A DNA stretch of 14,478 bases from JBDSKH01 sp035495435 (GCA_035495435.1 DATJFV010000057.1:1-14478), one strand, 5' to 3'; counted from the first letter of the stretch, positions 6,720 to 13,782 are shown. Notes: generated by a model from the sequence alone, not told the origin. Numbers and translations are program-made.

Positions 6720-9660
6720 CGGCAGGTTCCTTCGTGGCGACCGGCAGTGCGGTCAGGGTGACGCGGGCGGGGGCGCCGAACGCGAGTGCGCGGGCGCCGG
6801 AGGTTCCGAGCACCACGGTCGTGGCGGCGGGTGCGAGGCGATCGAGGGCGACCAGCAGGGCGCGCGCCTCGTCCTCGGGAAGCGGGTCGGTGACATCCAG
6901 CAGCACCACCGGCGCGCGCTCGGCGAACGCGGCCGCGGCGAGCACGACGGCGCGCTCGAGACGCGGCAGCTCCGACAGCAGCGAGTCGGCGGTGACCGGG
7001 ACGGTGGCGGCGCCGAGCCCCGACAGGGTGCCGGTGATGCGGTCGAGCCAGGCGCGCGACCGGCGGGCGGCGCGGGGCGCGCGCCACCACGCACCGGTGA
7101 GGCGCAGGCGCTCTTCGAGCAGGTCGCCGACGGGCACGGCGGCTTCGCTGCGCCCGGCACCCAGCTCGGCGAGTGCGACGAGGCGCGCCACCCGTGACGA
7201 TTCGGCCGGGATGGGGTGGCCGGCGACCTGCGCGCGTCCGGCGCGCGGGGCGAGGCGCCCGGCGACCGTCGCGGCGATGACCCGGCGGTCGGCGGGGTCG
7301 CCTCCGACGAGCGTGATCGTGCCGGCGCGCACCGCCAGGGTGACCGGGCCGGCCGTTCCGCTGACGAGGGCGTCGAGGGTGATCGCCTCGCCGGCGGCGC
7401 GCCGGTGCTCGGCCCAGTCGACGGCCTGGCGGGTGGCGCGCAGGCCCTCGCCTTCGATATCGAGGTTGGGCAGGCGGCGGGCCAGCCAGCCGGGCAGATA
7501 CCAGGCGGCGCGTCCGGCGATCGCCATCACGGCGGGCACCAGGGTCATGCGGATGAGGAACGCGTCCGCCGCGATGCCCACAGCGAGCCCCAGCGCGATC
7601 ACCTTGATCGCGGATGCACCCTCGGGCACGAACGCGGCGAAGACGAAGAACATGATGAGGGCGGCCGCCGTGACGACGCGGGCGGCCCCGGTGAATCCGC
7701 GGGCAACGGCGCGGCGGGCGATCGCGTTGCGCTCATGCTTGTCGGCACCCGGCTGCGCCGAGAGACCGTGCACGTATGCCTCGCGCATGCCCGAGACGAG
7801 GAACACCTCGTAGTCCATCGCCAGGCCGAAGAGGATCGCCATCAGCAGGATCGGCATGAAGCTGAGGATCGGGCCGGGCACCGCGTGCAGCGCCTCGGCA
7901 CCCCAGCCCCACTGGAACACCGCGACGACGACCCCGAACGACGCCAGCACGCTCAGCAGGTAGCCGAGCGCCGCCTTCAGCGGCACCAGCAGCGACCGGA
8001 ACACGAGCATCAGCAGCAGCACCGACAGCCCGACGACGATCAGGCCGAACGGCAGCAGGGCGCCATCGAGCCGGTCGGAGATGTCGATGGCGACCGCGGT
8101 CGAGCCGGTGACCGAGATGGGCGTGCCGTAGTCCTTCTCGATCGAGGGGGCGAGGGCGCGCAGTTCGCGCACCAGGTCGGCGGTCGCGGGATCCGACGGC
8201 CCGGTCGTCGGGATGACCTGGATCACGGCCGTGTCGACGGTCGGGTTGGGCAGACCGGGGCCGACCTCGGCGACGCCGGGCAGGTCGGCGATGCGGTTCG
8301 AGATGGCGTCGAGGTCGTTCATCACATCGGTGGTCTGGGTGATGTCGACGGCGACCACGAGCGGGCCGTTGCGGCCGGGGCCGAACTCCTCGCTGACGAT
8401 GTCGTACGCGGCACGGGTGGTGGTGCCCTCGGGCTGCGAGCCGCCGTCGGGCAGGGCGAGCTGCAGCGACGCCGCCGGAATGGCGAGCGTGCCCAGCACC
8501 GCGACAACCGCGAGCACGGCGACGACGGGCGCCTTGAGCACGAGACCGACCCAGCGCTCGCCGAGGGTCTTGCGGTGCGCAGGCGCCTCGGCACCCGCGT
8601 CGTGCAAAGCAGCGGATGCGATGGCCCGCTTGGCCGCGCGCGACCCGGGCCGCGGGGCGAGGCGCTGCTTCAGCAGCCCCATGATCGCGGGGAGCAACGT
8701 GGTCGCCGCGAGCATCGCCAGCACCACCGCGATCGCGGCGGTCACCCCCATCAGCCCCAGGAACGGGATGCCGACGACGAGCAGACCGGCCAGAGCGATC
8801 ACGACCGTGAGCCCCGCGAAGACCACCGAGCTGCCCGCGGTGGCGACGGCGGTCGCGGCGGACTCTTCGGCATCCATACCGGTCGCCAGTTGCGATCGGT
8901 GCCGGTTGAGGATGAACAGGGCGTAGTCGATGCCGACGGCGAGGCCGATCATGAGCGCCAGCATCGGGGTCGAGGTCGACACCGGCATGAACGCGGCGAG
9001 CGCGAGCACACCGCCCATCGAGCCGCCGAGTGCGACGAACGCGATCAGCAGCGGCATGCCGGCGGCGAGCAGTGAGCCGAACGTGACAATGAGCACGATG
9101 GCGGCGAAGAGCACGCCGAGCCCCTCGACGATGGTGATGCCGAAGGTCACGTGCTGGTACACCTGGCCGCTGTACGAGACGTCGAGGCCGGCGTCGGCGA
9201 CCGGTTTCATGGCGGCGCTGACGTCGTCGAGCATCTGCGGGGTGACCTGGTCGCTCGGCTCGCTGAACTGCACGGCGATGATCACGGTCGAGCCGTCGGT
9301 GCTGACGGCGTCGGTGGCGTAGGGGCTGTACGGGCTGCTGGCCTGCTCGACACCGGGCACATCGGTGATGGCGTCGACCGCGTGCTGCAGCTCGACCCCG
9401 TGGGCGATGTTGAGCGGCTGACCGGACGGGTCTTGCACGACGATCTGGGCGCTGGCACCGGCGGTCTGCGGGAACACGGCGGCGAGCAGGTCGATGGCCT
9501 GCTGCGACTCGGTGCCGGGCACCTCGAACGAGTCCTGCATGGTGCCGCCGAGGGCGATGCCGACGCCCAGGATGCTGCCGGCGGCGGCGACCCAGGCGAT
9601 CAGCACGACGAGCCCGCGGCGGTAGGCGGCGCGGCCGAGGCGGAAGAGGAAGGTGGCCAT
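6712..9660 (-). CDS. MMPL (RND-type) transporter with C-terminal degenerate ABC ATPase domain
   Basis: The 982-residue product has two parts. Residues 1-735 are a standard MMPL exporter: a first helix at 15-38, two outside domains, two membrane bundles, and the paired proton-relay motifs GIDYALF (243-249) and AMDYEVFLVSGMREAY (614-629). The core ends in the family-typical YLPGWLARRLPNLDIEGEGL. Residues ~750-975 are an added ABC-ATPase-like domain in which Walker A, signature, Walker B glutamate and H-loop are all replaced. The core should use proton motive force to move lipids or drugs across the membrane; the tail faces the cytoplasm and is probably structural or regulatory. The ATG lies two bases after the tetR stop with GGAG eight bases upstream, and the gene overlaps the YhgE/Pip gene by eight bases. 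The substrate cannot be inferred. Confidence 0.92.
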   Translation of the reverse strand: MATFLFRLGRAAYRRGLVVLIAWVAAAGSILGVGIALGGTMQDSFEVPGTESQQAIDLLAAVFPQTAGASAQIVVQDPSGQPLNIAHGVELQHAVDAITDVPGVEQASSPYSPYATDAVSTDGSTVIIAVQFSEPSDQVTPQMLDDVSAAMKPVADAGLDVSYSGQVYQHVTFGITIVEGLGVLFAAIVLIVTFGSLLAAGMPLLIAFVALGGSMGGVLALAAFMPVSTSTPMLALMIGLAVGIDYALFILNRHRSQLATGMDAEESAATAVATAGSSVVFAGLTVVIALAGLLVVGIPFLGLMGVTAAIAVVLAMLAATTLLPAIMGLLKQRLAPRPGSRAAKRAIASAALHDAGAEAPAHRKTLGERWVGLVLKAPVVAVLAVVAVLGTLAIPAASLQLALPDGGSQPEGTTTRAAYDIVSEEFGPGRNGPLVVAVDITQTTDVMNDLDAISNRIADLPGVAEVGPGLPNPTVDTAVIQVIPTTGPSDPATADLVRELRALAPSIEKDYGTPISVTGSTAVAIDISDRLDGALLPFGLIVVGLSVLLLMLVFRSLLVPLKAALGYLLSVLASFGVVVAVFQWGWGAEALHAVPGPILSFMPILLMAILFGLAMDYEVFLVSGMREAYVHGLSAQPGADKHERNAIARRAVARGFTGAARVVTAAALIMFFVFAAFVPEGASAIKVIALGLAVGIAADAFLIRMTLVPAVMAIAGRAAWYLPGWLARRLPNLDIEGEGLRATRQAVDWAEHRRAAGEAITLDALVSGTAGPVTLAVRAGTITLVGGDPADRRVIAATVAGRLAPRAGRAQVAGHPIPAESSRVARLVALAELGAGRSEAAVPVGDLLEERLRLTGAWWRAPRAARRSRAWLDRITGTLSGLGAATVPVTADSLLSELPRLERAVVLAAAAFAERAPVVLLDVTDPLPEDEARALLVALDRLAPAATTVVLGTSGARALAFGAPARVTLTALPVATKEPADV
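6736..7413 (-). other. Degenerate ABC nucleotide-binding domain fused to MMPL
   Basis: Residues 750-975 follow the ABC ATPase plan. The strand TLAVRAGTITLVG leads into GGDPADRRV (786-794), where the Walker A consensus is GxxGxGKST; only the first Gly stays and the Lys is Arg792. A region resembling the usual GRLAPRAGRAQVAGHPI turn follows. LSELP (895-899) stands for LSGGQ. VVLLDV (918-923) keeps the Walker B Asp922 but has Val923 for the catalytic Glu. LGTSG (951-955) has Ser954 where the switch His belongs. ATP hydrolysis is therefore not expected, and ATP binding is doubtful. The assignment rests on motif order and spacing seen by eye. Confidence 0.7.
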
Positions 9661-9662
9661 GG

Positions 9663-10217
9663 TCAGTGCTCCAGGGATGACGGGGTGGCGACGAGCTCGC
9701 CGATGATGCGGACCAGCAGGGGGCGCACCACGTCGTCGCCCGGGAAGTCGTCGATGTGGCCGGCCTGCGCCAGCAGGTAGGCGGTGCCGCCGAGGGCGAT
9801 GCCGAAGCGCATCTTCTCCTCCGGCGAGTCGACGTTGGCCTGGAAGAACGCGGCGATGCGCTCGATGAAGGCGTTTGCCCGCTCGACGATCGGCACGTCC
9901 TGCAGGGCGGCGGACTGGGTCACGAAGATGCTGACCGCCAGCCGGTGCTCGAGCAGCACGTCGACGATGGAATCGAGGAAGCGCAATCGGTTCTCGCCTG
10001 CGAGGCCGCTCGCGGCATCCAGAATCTCACCCAGCCGGTCGATCGCGGGCGAAAGGGCCGCCTCGAGCAGCACCTCTTTGGAGGCGTAGTGGTAGAGAAC
10101 GCTGGCTTTCGAGACCCCCGCGACCTCGGCGATGTGCTGCAGCGAGGTGGCGTGGTAACCGGATGAGGCAAAGAGCTCGAGCGCCACGCGCCGGAGCTCG
10201 TCGGCGGTGGCGGGCAT
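9663..10217 (-). CDS. TetR-family transcriptional repressor
   Basis: The 184-residue product has a TetR DNA-binding domain at residues 5-50, with helix-turn-helix TSLQHIAEVAGVSKASVLYHY (25-44) followed by the typical YASKEVLLEAAL. The rest is a helical ligand-binding domain without recognisable specificity. It is the first gene of a three-gene leftward operon: its stop lies two bases before the MMPL start. TetR proteins beside exporters normally repress them until a substrate binds, and the two palindromes just upstream are its likely operators. The start at 10217 fits the family's N-terminus and is seven bases after a TAGCCT box. Confidence 0.93.
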   Translation of the reverse strand: MPATADELRRVALELFASSGYHATSLQHIAEVAGVSKASVLYHYASKEVLLEAALSPAIDRLGEILDAASGLAGENRLRFLDSIVDVLLEHRLAVSIFVTQSAALQDVPIVERANAFIERIAAFFQANVDSPEEKMRFGIALGGTAYLLAQAGHIDDFPGDDVVRPLLVRIIGELVATPSSLEH

Positions 10218-10224
10218 GAAATCG

Positions 10225-10230
10225 AGGCTA
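10225..10230 (-). promoter_or_regulatory. Putative -10 box of the tetR-MMPL-YhgE operon
   Basis: TAGCCT on the minus strand ends seven bases before the tetR ATG, the same hexamer and spacing as at ilvD. The expected 17-base spacer upstream (10231-10247) is almost exactly filled by the first operator palindrome, so repressor and RNA polymerase would compete directly. Confidence 0.5.
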
Positions 10231-10231
10231 G

Positions 10232-10247
10232 CTGACCGATCGGTCAG
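10232..10247. promoter_or_regulatory. TetR operator 1 (16-bp perfect palindrome)
   Basis: CTGACCGATCGGTCAG is a perfect inverted repeat with the length and symmetry typical of TetR-family operators. It begins 15 bases before the tetR start codon and lies in the likely promoter spacer. Binding by the adjacent TetR is an inference from position and form. Confidence 0.8.
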
Positions 10248-10251
10248 GAGT

Positions 10252-10265
10252 TGACCGATCGGTCA
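10252..10265. promoter_or_regulatory. TetR operator 2 (14-bp perfect palindrome)
   Basis: TGACCGATCGGTCA repeats the core of operator 1, with centres 19 bases apart. Two dimers could bind side by side, on slightly rotated faces of the helix. It covers the likely -35 region of the leftward promoter and lies about 60 bases upstream of the rightward gene pair. Confidence 0.8.
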
Positions 10266-10314
10266 GACTCTGGGTGTATCCCCAGGTTTCGCGGGCTGTT
10301 TGCGGGGCGCGCGG

Positions 10315-10320
10315 TAGCGT
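10315..10320 (+). promoter_or_regulatory. Putative -10 box of the small membrane-protein pair
   Basis: TAGCGT ends six bases before the ATG at 10327. The intervening bases are all G, which is not a normal ribosome site, so a leaderless transcript is again the simplest reading. No -35 hexamer is obvious. Confidence 0.45.
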
Positions 10321-10326
10321 GGGGGG

Positions 10327-10512
10327 ATGCGCAAGTACATCCTCAACATTCCCGTGTGGAGCGCGCTGTTCTCGTTCGTGGGCCTGGCGAAGACCACTGC
10401 CAGCGGCCCGCGGGACTGGCGCCTCATCCTGATGTGGATTAGCGCACTCGCCGCCCTCGGCATCGCGGTCGGCACCGTCATCGAGAAGAACAAGGAAGCG
10501 GAGGACTGGTGA
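10327..10512 (+). CDS. Small membrane protein, function unknown
   Basis: The 61-residue product starts MRKYILNIPVWSALFSFVGL and has one hydrophobic stretch at about 9-22 and a clearer membrane helix at about 33-53 (LILMWISALAALGIAVGTVI), then a charged end EKNKEAEDW. Coding is supported by the start position behind a TAnnnT box and by a TGATG overlap with the next gene, giving a two-gene rightward unit. I do not recognise a family. It shares its upstream region with the tetR operon, so co-regulation is possible but not shown. Confidence 0.75.
   Translation: MRKYILNIPVWSALFSFVGLAKTTASGPRDWRLILMWISALAALGIAVGTVIEKNKEAEDW
10500..10504 (+). promoter_or_regulatory. Ribosome binding site of the 99-residue membrane protein
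   Basis: GGAGG inside the end of the 61-residue gene lies seven bases before ATG 10512 and decides that start over the overlapping GTG at 10509. Confidence 0.65.
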
Positions 10513-10811
10513 TGTGGTGGGGTAACGGACCTGGATGGTTCCATCAGATCGGTGAAGTGCTGATGGCGATCGGATCGTTCTTCGTCGGCGTCATCGTCTT
10601 CCTGATCTGGCTCGCGGTGCTCGTGCTGGTGGTCCGGTTCCTGCTGATCGCGACCCGCGCGGCGAAGGTGTACCTGCGCAAGAACGGCGAACACGACGGG
10701 GTGCTGCCGCAGCGGATGGGGGCCGGGGTTGCGCCGGCTGCTCCTGCAGCGCCGGCGCCGGCCGCGACCACGACGCGGACTCGGGGTGCGAAGACGCCGC
10801 CTGCGGTTTAG
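10512..10811 (+). CDS. Small single-pass membrane protein, function unknown
   Basis: The 99-residue product has a Trp-rich N-terminus (MWWGNGPGWFHQIGEVL), a long hydrophobic segment at about 15-48, a basic juxtamembrane stretch (RAAKVYLRKNGEHD) and an Ala-Pro-rich, Thr/Arg-rich tail. The ATG is chosen because it overlaps the TGA of the preceding gene by one base and has GGAGG seven bases upstream; a GTG three bases earlier is less likely. The two genes are surely cotranscribed. Its stop is one base from the convergent gene on the other strand. Family not recognised. Confidence 0.75.
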   Translation: MWWGNGPGWFHQIGEVLMAIGSFFVGVIVFLIWLAVLVLVVRFLLIATRAAKVYLRKNGEHDGVLPQRMGAGVAPAAPAAPAPAATTTRTRGAKTPPAV

Positions 10812-10812
10812 G

Positions 10813-11895
10813 TCAGCGGATAGGGCGCAGCGTCTCGAGCCCGAGGGCGGCGACACGCTCGGCGGTCTCACGCGTGGGCGCCACCGCCGCGAAGGCCCCA
10901 GCCTCTGGATCGAAAACAATCGCGTCGAGTAACTCCGGAGCGTTGCTGGCGACCGCTCCGTGTATCGCGTCGCTCAGCGCGTAAAACGACGGCTCCTCGT
11001 GCCGACGAGACGCGTAATCCGTCAGCGCCCCCGCATCCTCCATCCACACCGTCCACGTCGATCCGATTTCGCGCACCGTGAAGGGCGCGAACTCGGAACG
11101 CTCTTGCATGGGGTCCGGGTCTAGGTAGAGGTCGGTCGCATTGATGGATGCCCCGAGGTCGTCGACCTCCTTCACATCGATCAACGCGAGCCGGTCGAGC
11201 CGACGACCGATGAGTGCTCCGATGTTGATGATGCGCCTGCACATCAGAAACTCGATCGTGGTCAGCTCAGGGCAGGCCGCGAAAGCCGCGGCATCGAACT
11301 CCGCCGCCGACACGACGCGGATGCTGCGGAGCGACTCGGGCGCTTGGAGGAAGCTCAGATCGTGGACACGTCGACCGCTGATCAGCAGATCGGAGACGGG
11401 GGTGACGACCCGAGCCGGAGTTCCACTCGCGTGCAGACCCAATCCGCGGAGGTTTGGGGCGGCCGCGAGAAGTGCGTCAGCCGAACCCCACACGTTGAGA
11501 AAGGCAAGCTTCGGCATCAGCTCGAACCGGGCGCGGGCGGGCACCACAACACCACCGAAATCGAGATGTTCGAGCGCGGTGGCGTGACCGAGGACATCCC
11601 AGCCTGAGATGTTCTTCGCGACTCCCGTGAAGCGCAGTGACGTGAGCGACGTGATGACCGGCTCGATCACCGCGAAATCGAACCGCGACACGGTGGTGTC
11701 GATGAACAGACCGACACCGGCACCGACAGCCTGACGGAGTTGGTCGGGTGAGAACTCTCGGTCGCTGTGGACCGACAGCACGAAGCTGCCATCATTTCGC
11801 CAGGCACACCAGCGCTGAAGGTGCGCGTCCGCAATTCCACGGCGCCGGAGCTCCGCTTCTACCCGTCGGTCGTAGTCGTCATCGCTTTCGATCAT
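10813..11895 (-). CDS. Leucine-rich-repeat-like protein, function unknown
   Basis: The 360-residue product is soluble, without signal peptide or membrane helix. After an acidic, helical N-terminus (1-30), residues ~75-260 contain irregular LRR-like units such as ITSLTSLRFTG, ATALEHLDFGG, MPKLAFLNVWG, APNLRGLGLH, PESLRSIRVV, CPELTTIEFL and LDRLALIDV, about 20-25 residues apart. A separate C-terminal part (270-360) has a WTVWMED strand and ends GLETLRPI. LRR domains usually bind proteins; the partner is unknown, and an immunity-like role is only a guess. The open frame reaches a TTG at 11922, but ATG 11895 with GGAAGG seven bases upstream is preferred. It is the last of six co-oriented genes. 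Confidence 0.78.
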   Translation of the reverse strand: MIESDDDYDRRVEAELRRRGIADAHLQRWCAWRNDGSFVLSVHSDREFSPDQLRQAVGAGVGLFIDTTVSRFDFAVIEPVITSLTSLRFTGVAKNISGWDVLGHATALEHLDFGGVVVPARARFELMPKLAFLNVWGSADALLAAAPNLRGLGLHASGTPARVVTPVSDLLISGRRVHDLSFLQAPESLRSIRVVSAAEFDAAAFAACPELTTIEFLMCRRIINIGALIGRRLDRLALIDVKEVDDLGASINATDLYLDPDPMQERSEFAPFTVREIGSTWTVWMEDAGALTDYASRRHEEPSFYALSDAIHGAVASNAPELLDAIVFDPEAGAFAAVAPTRETAERVAALGLETLRPIR

Positions 11896-11902
11896 CTCGA
11901 CG

Positions 11903-11908
11903 CCTTCC
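11903..11908 (-). promoter_or_regulatory. Ribosome binding site of the LRR-like gene
   Basis: GGAAGG lies seven bases upstream of ATG 11895 and favours that start over the in-frame GTG 11910 and TTG 11922. The 132 bases between this start and the previous gene hold no other convincing feature. Confidence 0.55.
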
Positions 11909-12027
11909 ACCTCTTGCCCCAACGTCTGCGGTCAGCTTTGCCCGCTCTTCGTATTGCTTGCCGGGTCATCTGTTCGAAAGTACGAGACCCACGATCCCAT
12001 CTGAGCCGACTACCAAGCCGAACACGA

Positions 12028-12621
12028 TCAGGACCGCTTTGGATCGTGGCGAATTCGCTCGAGATCGTCCACCAATGCATTGAGCCGTGGGCCCTCAAGT
12101 GCACTCAAGCCCGTCAGCCCTCCGCCGGTCACGATCACCGTAAAGGCCGAGCCGTCAGCCAGGGTGAGGTGCAGACCCTGATACGCCTGGCCGCCATCGG
12201 CGGCACTGCCGAGCGCGATCGATCGCAGTTCGGTCCACGGAAACCGGAGGACGCGGCGGAACCGTGCGCCGCCCCACACCTCCAAACCCCCGACGGTGAC
12301 CACGACCTCGAGAAAGACGGGGACGCGACCGACGCTTCCTCGATCTCCGACCAGCGCCGCGAGCGACGCGCTCCTGACAACATCGAGCACGAGCTCGGGC
12401 TCGGGCCGGAGAGCGAGACTGCGCCTGCGCAGACCGCGCCGGAACAGGGCGATGGCGCAGACGGTGACCGAGGGCACGAGCACTCCGACCCCCACACCCT
12501 GGAGCACGGTGCTGACGGTGTCACCCTCGGGGTCAAGGACTGCCCGGAAAATGAGCAGGCCGATTGCAGCCAATACCGCGAGCACAGAGGCTGCGAGGCC
12601 CGCCGAACGGGTTCGGTTCAT
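12028..12621 (-). CDS. Two-helix membrane protein with PH-like domain, function unknown
   Basis: The 197-residue product has two membrane helices (about 6-27 and 38-61), a basic loop (FRRGLRRR), then a beta-rich cytoplasmic part with PVFLEVVVTVGGLEVWGG, FPWTELRSIALG, and GLHLTLADGSAFTVIVTGG, closed by a helix LNALVDDLERIR. This strand pattern with a C-terminal helix resembles bacterial PH-like domains. GAGGAG lies ten bases before the ATG. It is 70 bp downstream of a gene of the same architecture, so the pair may derive from duplication, although their sequences are only loosely alike. Enzymatic motifs were not seen. Confidence 0.78.
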   Translation of the reverse strand: MNRTRSAGLAASVLAVLAAIGLLIFRAVLDPEGDTVSTVLQGVGVGVLVPSVTVCAIALFRRGLRRRSLALRPEPELVLDVVRSASLAALVGDRGSVGRVPVFLEVVVTVGGLEVWGGARFRRVLRFPWTELRSIALGSAADGGQAYQGLHLTLADGSAFTVIVTGGGLTGLSALEGPRLNALVDDLERIRHDPKRS

Positions 12622-12691
12622 CTTGATGTGGCTCCTCGTGTCGCTCCGGGGCGACTACTACCAGTCGAAGCTCTCGTGTGCATCGCCACAG

Positions 12692-13297
12692 CTAGGGAGA
12701 TAGCCCAATGATGGAACCCCACCGTGCAGCGATGGCAGCTGTCTGGCCCACGTCCAAGATCGGGAACAGCTCGAAGCCAGGCCGCGAGGGCACCAGCCCG
12801 ACGGTCACGCTCGCTCCAGAGGGAAGATTCGCGTAAGTCTCGATCGACGGAACGCGGCGTGAGGTGAGGGTGCTGGCGGTACTCACGCGCTCGACCCACT
12901 GAGCAGGCACGCGCGCCACCTCGCCGTCGTGGGTGGACAACACAAAACCAGACGCGCTCACCGATGCGACGAGATACGAAGGCGTATCAACCCAACGCCC
13001 GGGGTTGATCTCTTGGAGGGCGTTGCCGAGGCCTCGGCCTCTCTGCACCACCCACGTCTCGGAGCCCAGACGCCGAGCCTTACGCAGCGCACGAAGAGTT
13101 GGGGCGAATGCGACCGCGATACCTATGACGCTGACGGCGAGCGTCGCCCCGGCGCTTGCGATCACGATCGCGGCGCCGAGTCCGGTCGGGGCGAGTCGGG
13201 TTCCCGCATCGTCTCCCCCGGCGCTGAGCGCCCAGACCAGACCGACAAGGAACAGCGCGGTCCCGACTGCCGCGGCACCGAGAAGTAGGCGCCTCAT
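12692..13297 (-). CDS. Two-helix membrane protein with beta-rich domain, function unknown
   Basis: The 201-residue product has two membrane helices (about 4-27 and 41-66), a basic linker (LRALRKARRLG) and a beta-rich cytoplasmic domain with PSYLVASVSASGFVLSTHDG and VPAQWVERVSTAST. These match in order the PVFLEVVV...GLEVW and FPWTELRSI segments of the gene downstream. The end, FPILDVGQTAAIAARWG, looks like the closing helix of a PH-like fold. AAGGTG lies about eight bases upstream of the ATG. Family not named; likely membrane-anchored sensing or scaffolding. Confidence 0.78.
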   Translation of the reverse strand: MRRLLLGAAAVGTALFLVGLVWALSAGGDDAGTRLAPTGLGAAIVIASAGATLAVSVIGIAVAFAPTLRALRKARRLGSETWVVQRGRGLGNALQEINPGRWVDTPSYLVASVSASGFVLSTHDGEVARVPAQWVERVSTASTLTSRRVPSIETYANLPSGASVTVGLVPSRPGFELFPILDVGQTAAIAARWGSIIGLSP

Positions 13298-13374
13298 CCG
13301 ATTTCACCTTTCAGTTCCGATCGTTGCCTAGGACCAATCCGACCGTGCCGCGGGCAGGTGCTGACCGCGGTGTG

Positions 13375-13770
13375 CTACCAACCGACCCACGTGCTGAGAA
13401 CCCGCCCCGCAGGCCCCGGCACAGTGCCGAAGTAGCGAGGCCGGAGCAGCCCGAGGGGTGAACGCCGGATGTATACGAGCCCGCGGCGCCCGACGTCGCC
13501 AACGTATTCGACCGCGTCGGCTACGAGCGCGGACGGGTCCTCGTAGCTGGCAGATTCGAAGAGATCGCGTGAGAAGGCGAATGCCTGAAATACCAGATCA
13601 CCACGCACGATCAAGGAGAGTTGGGCCGTGTTGGGCTTTCCGCTAGAGAAGTTCAGTCCGGTGAAATCGCTCGCCACCGGATCGATCACGCTCACGGTAA
13701 CCCTGCCGCGAAACTCTCGCAGGACCCGGGTGGAGATTTCGCGCGCCCACATCTCATGTTCCCTCTCCAT
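13375..13770 (-). CDS. Small soluble protein, function unknown
   Basis: The 131-residue product is mixed alpha/beta and lacks a signal or membrane helix. It begins with a charged helix (EREHEMWAREISTRVLREF), followed by strands RVTVSVID and TAQLSLIVRGDLVFQAFAFS, a helix PSALVADAVEYV, and an Arg-rich, Gly-Pro end with two late tryptophans. AAGGAG six bases before the ATG strongly supports the start. It lies between a lipoprotein gene and a membrane protein gene on the same strand. I cannot assign a family; the size and layout resemble small immunity or chaperone-like proteins, but no specific motif supports this. Confidence 0.72.
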   Translation of the reverse strand: MEREHEMWAREISTRVLREFRGRVTVSVIDPVASDFTGLNFSSGKPNTAQLSLIVRGDLVFQAFAFSRDLFESASYEDPSALVADAVEYVGDVGRRGLVYIRRSPLGLLRPRYFGTVPGPAGRVLSTWVGW

Positions 13771-13776
13771 GCGCTA

Positions 13777-13782
13777 CTCCTT
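13777..13782 (-). promoter_or_regulatory. Ribosome binding site of the 131-residue protein
   Basis: AAGGAG six bases upstream of ATG 13770 is a near-ideal Shine-Dalgarno and is the main evidence that this short unrecognised frame is a gene. Confidence 0.65.

Noticed and set aside
7216..9075. 619-codon plus-strand open frame opposite the MMPL gene
   Set aside because: Very long but made of repetitive His/Arg/Asp/Glu/Gly runs; it is an artefact of codon bias in the MMPL gene.
10251..10279. TTGACC followed 17 bases later by GTGTAT as a rightward promoter
   Set aside because: The TTGACC is part of the operator palindrome and the -10 match is poor; the TAGCGT box just before ATG 10327 explains that gene better.
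11892..12104. 70-codon minus-strand frame between the LRR-like and PH-like genes
   Set aside because: It overlaps the end of the PH-like gene, is Arg/Trp-rich and has no ribosome site; no support as a gene.
11767..12711. 314-codon plus-strand open frame across two minus-strand genes
   Set aside because: It crosses gene borders, lacks a ribosome site, and is opposite frames with membrane helices and good starts.
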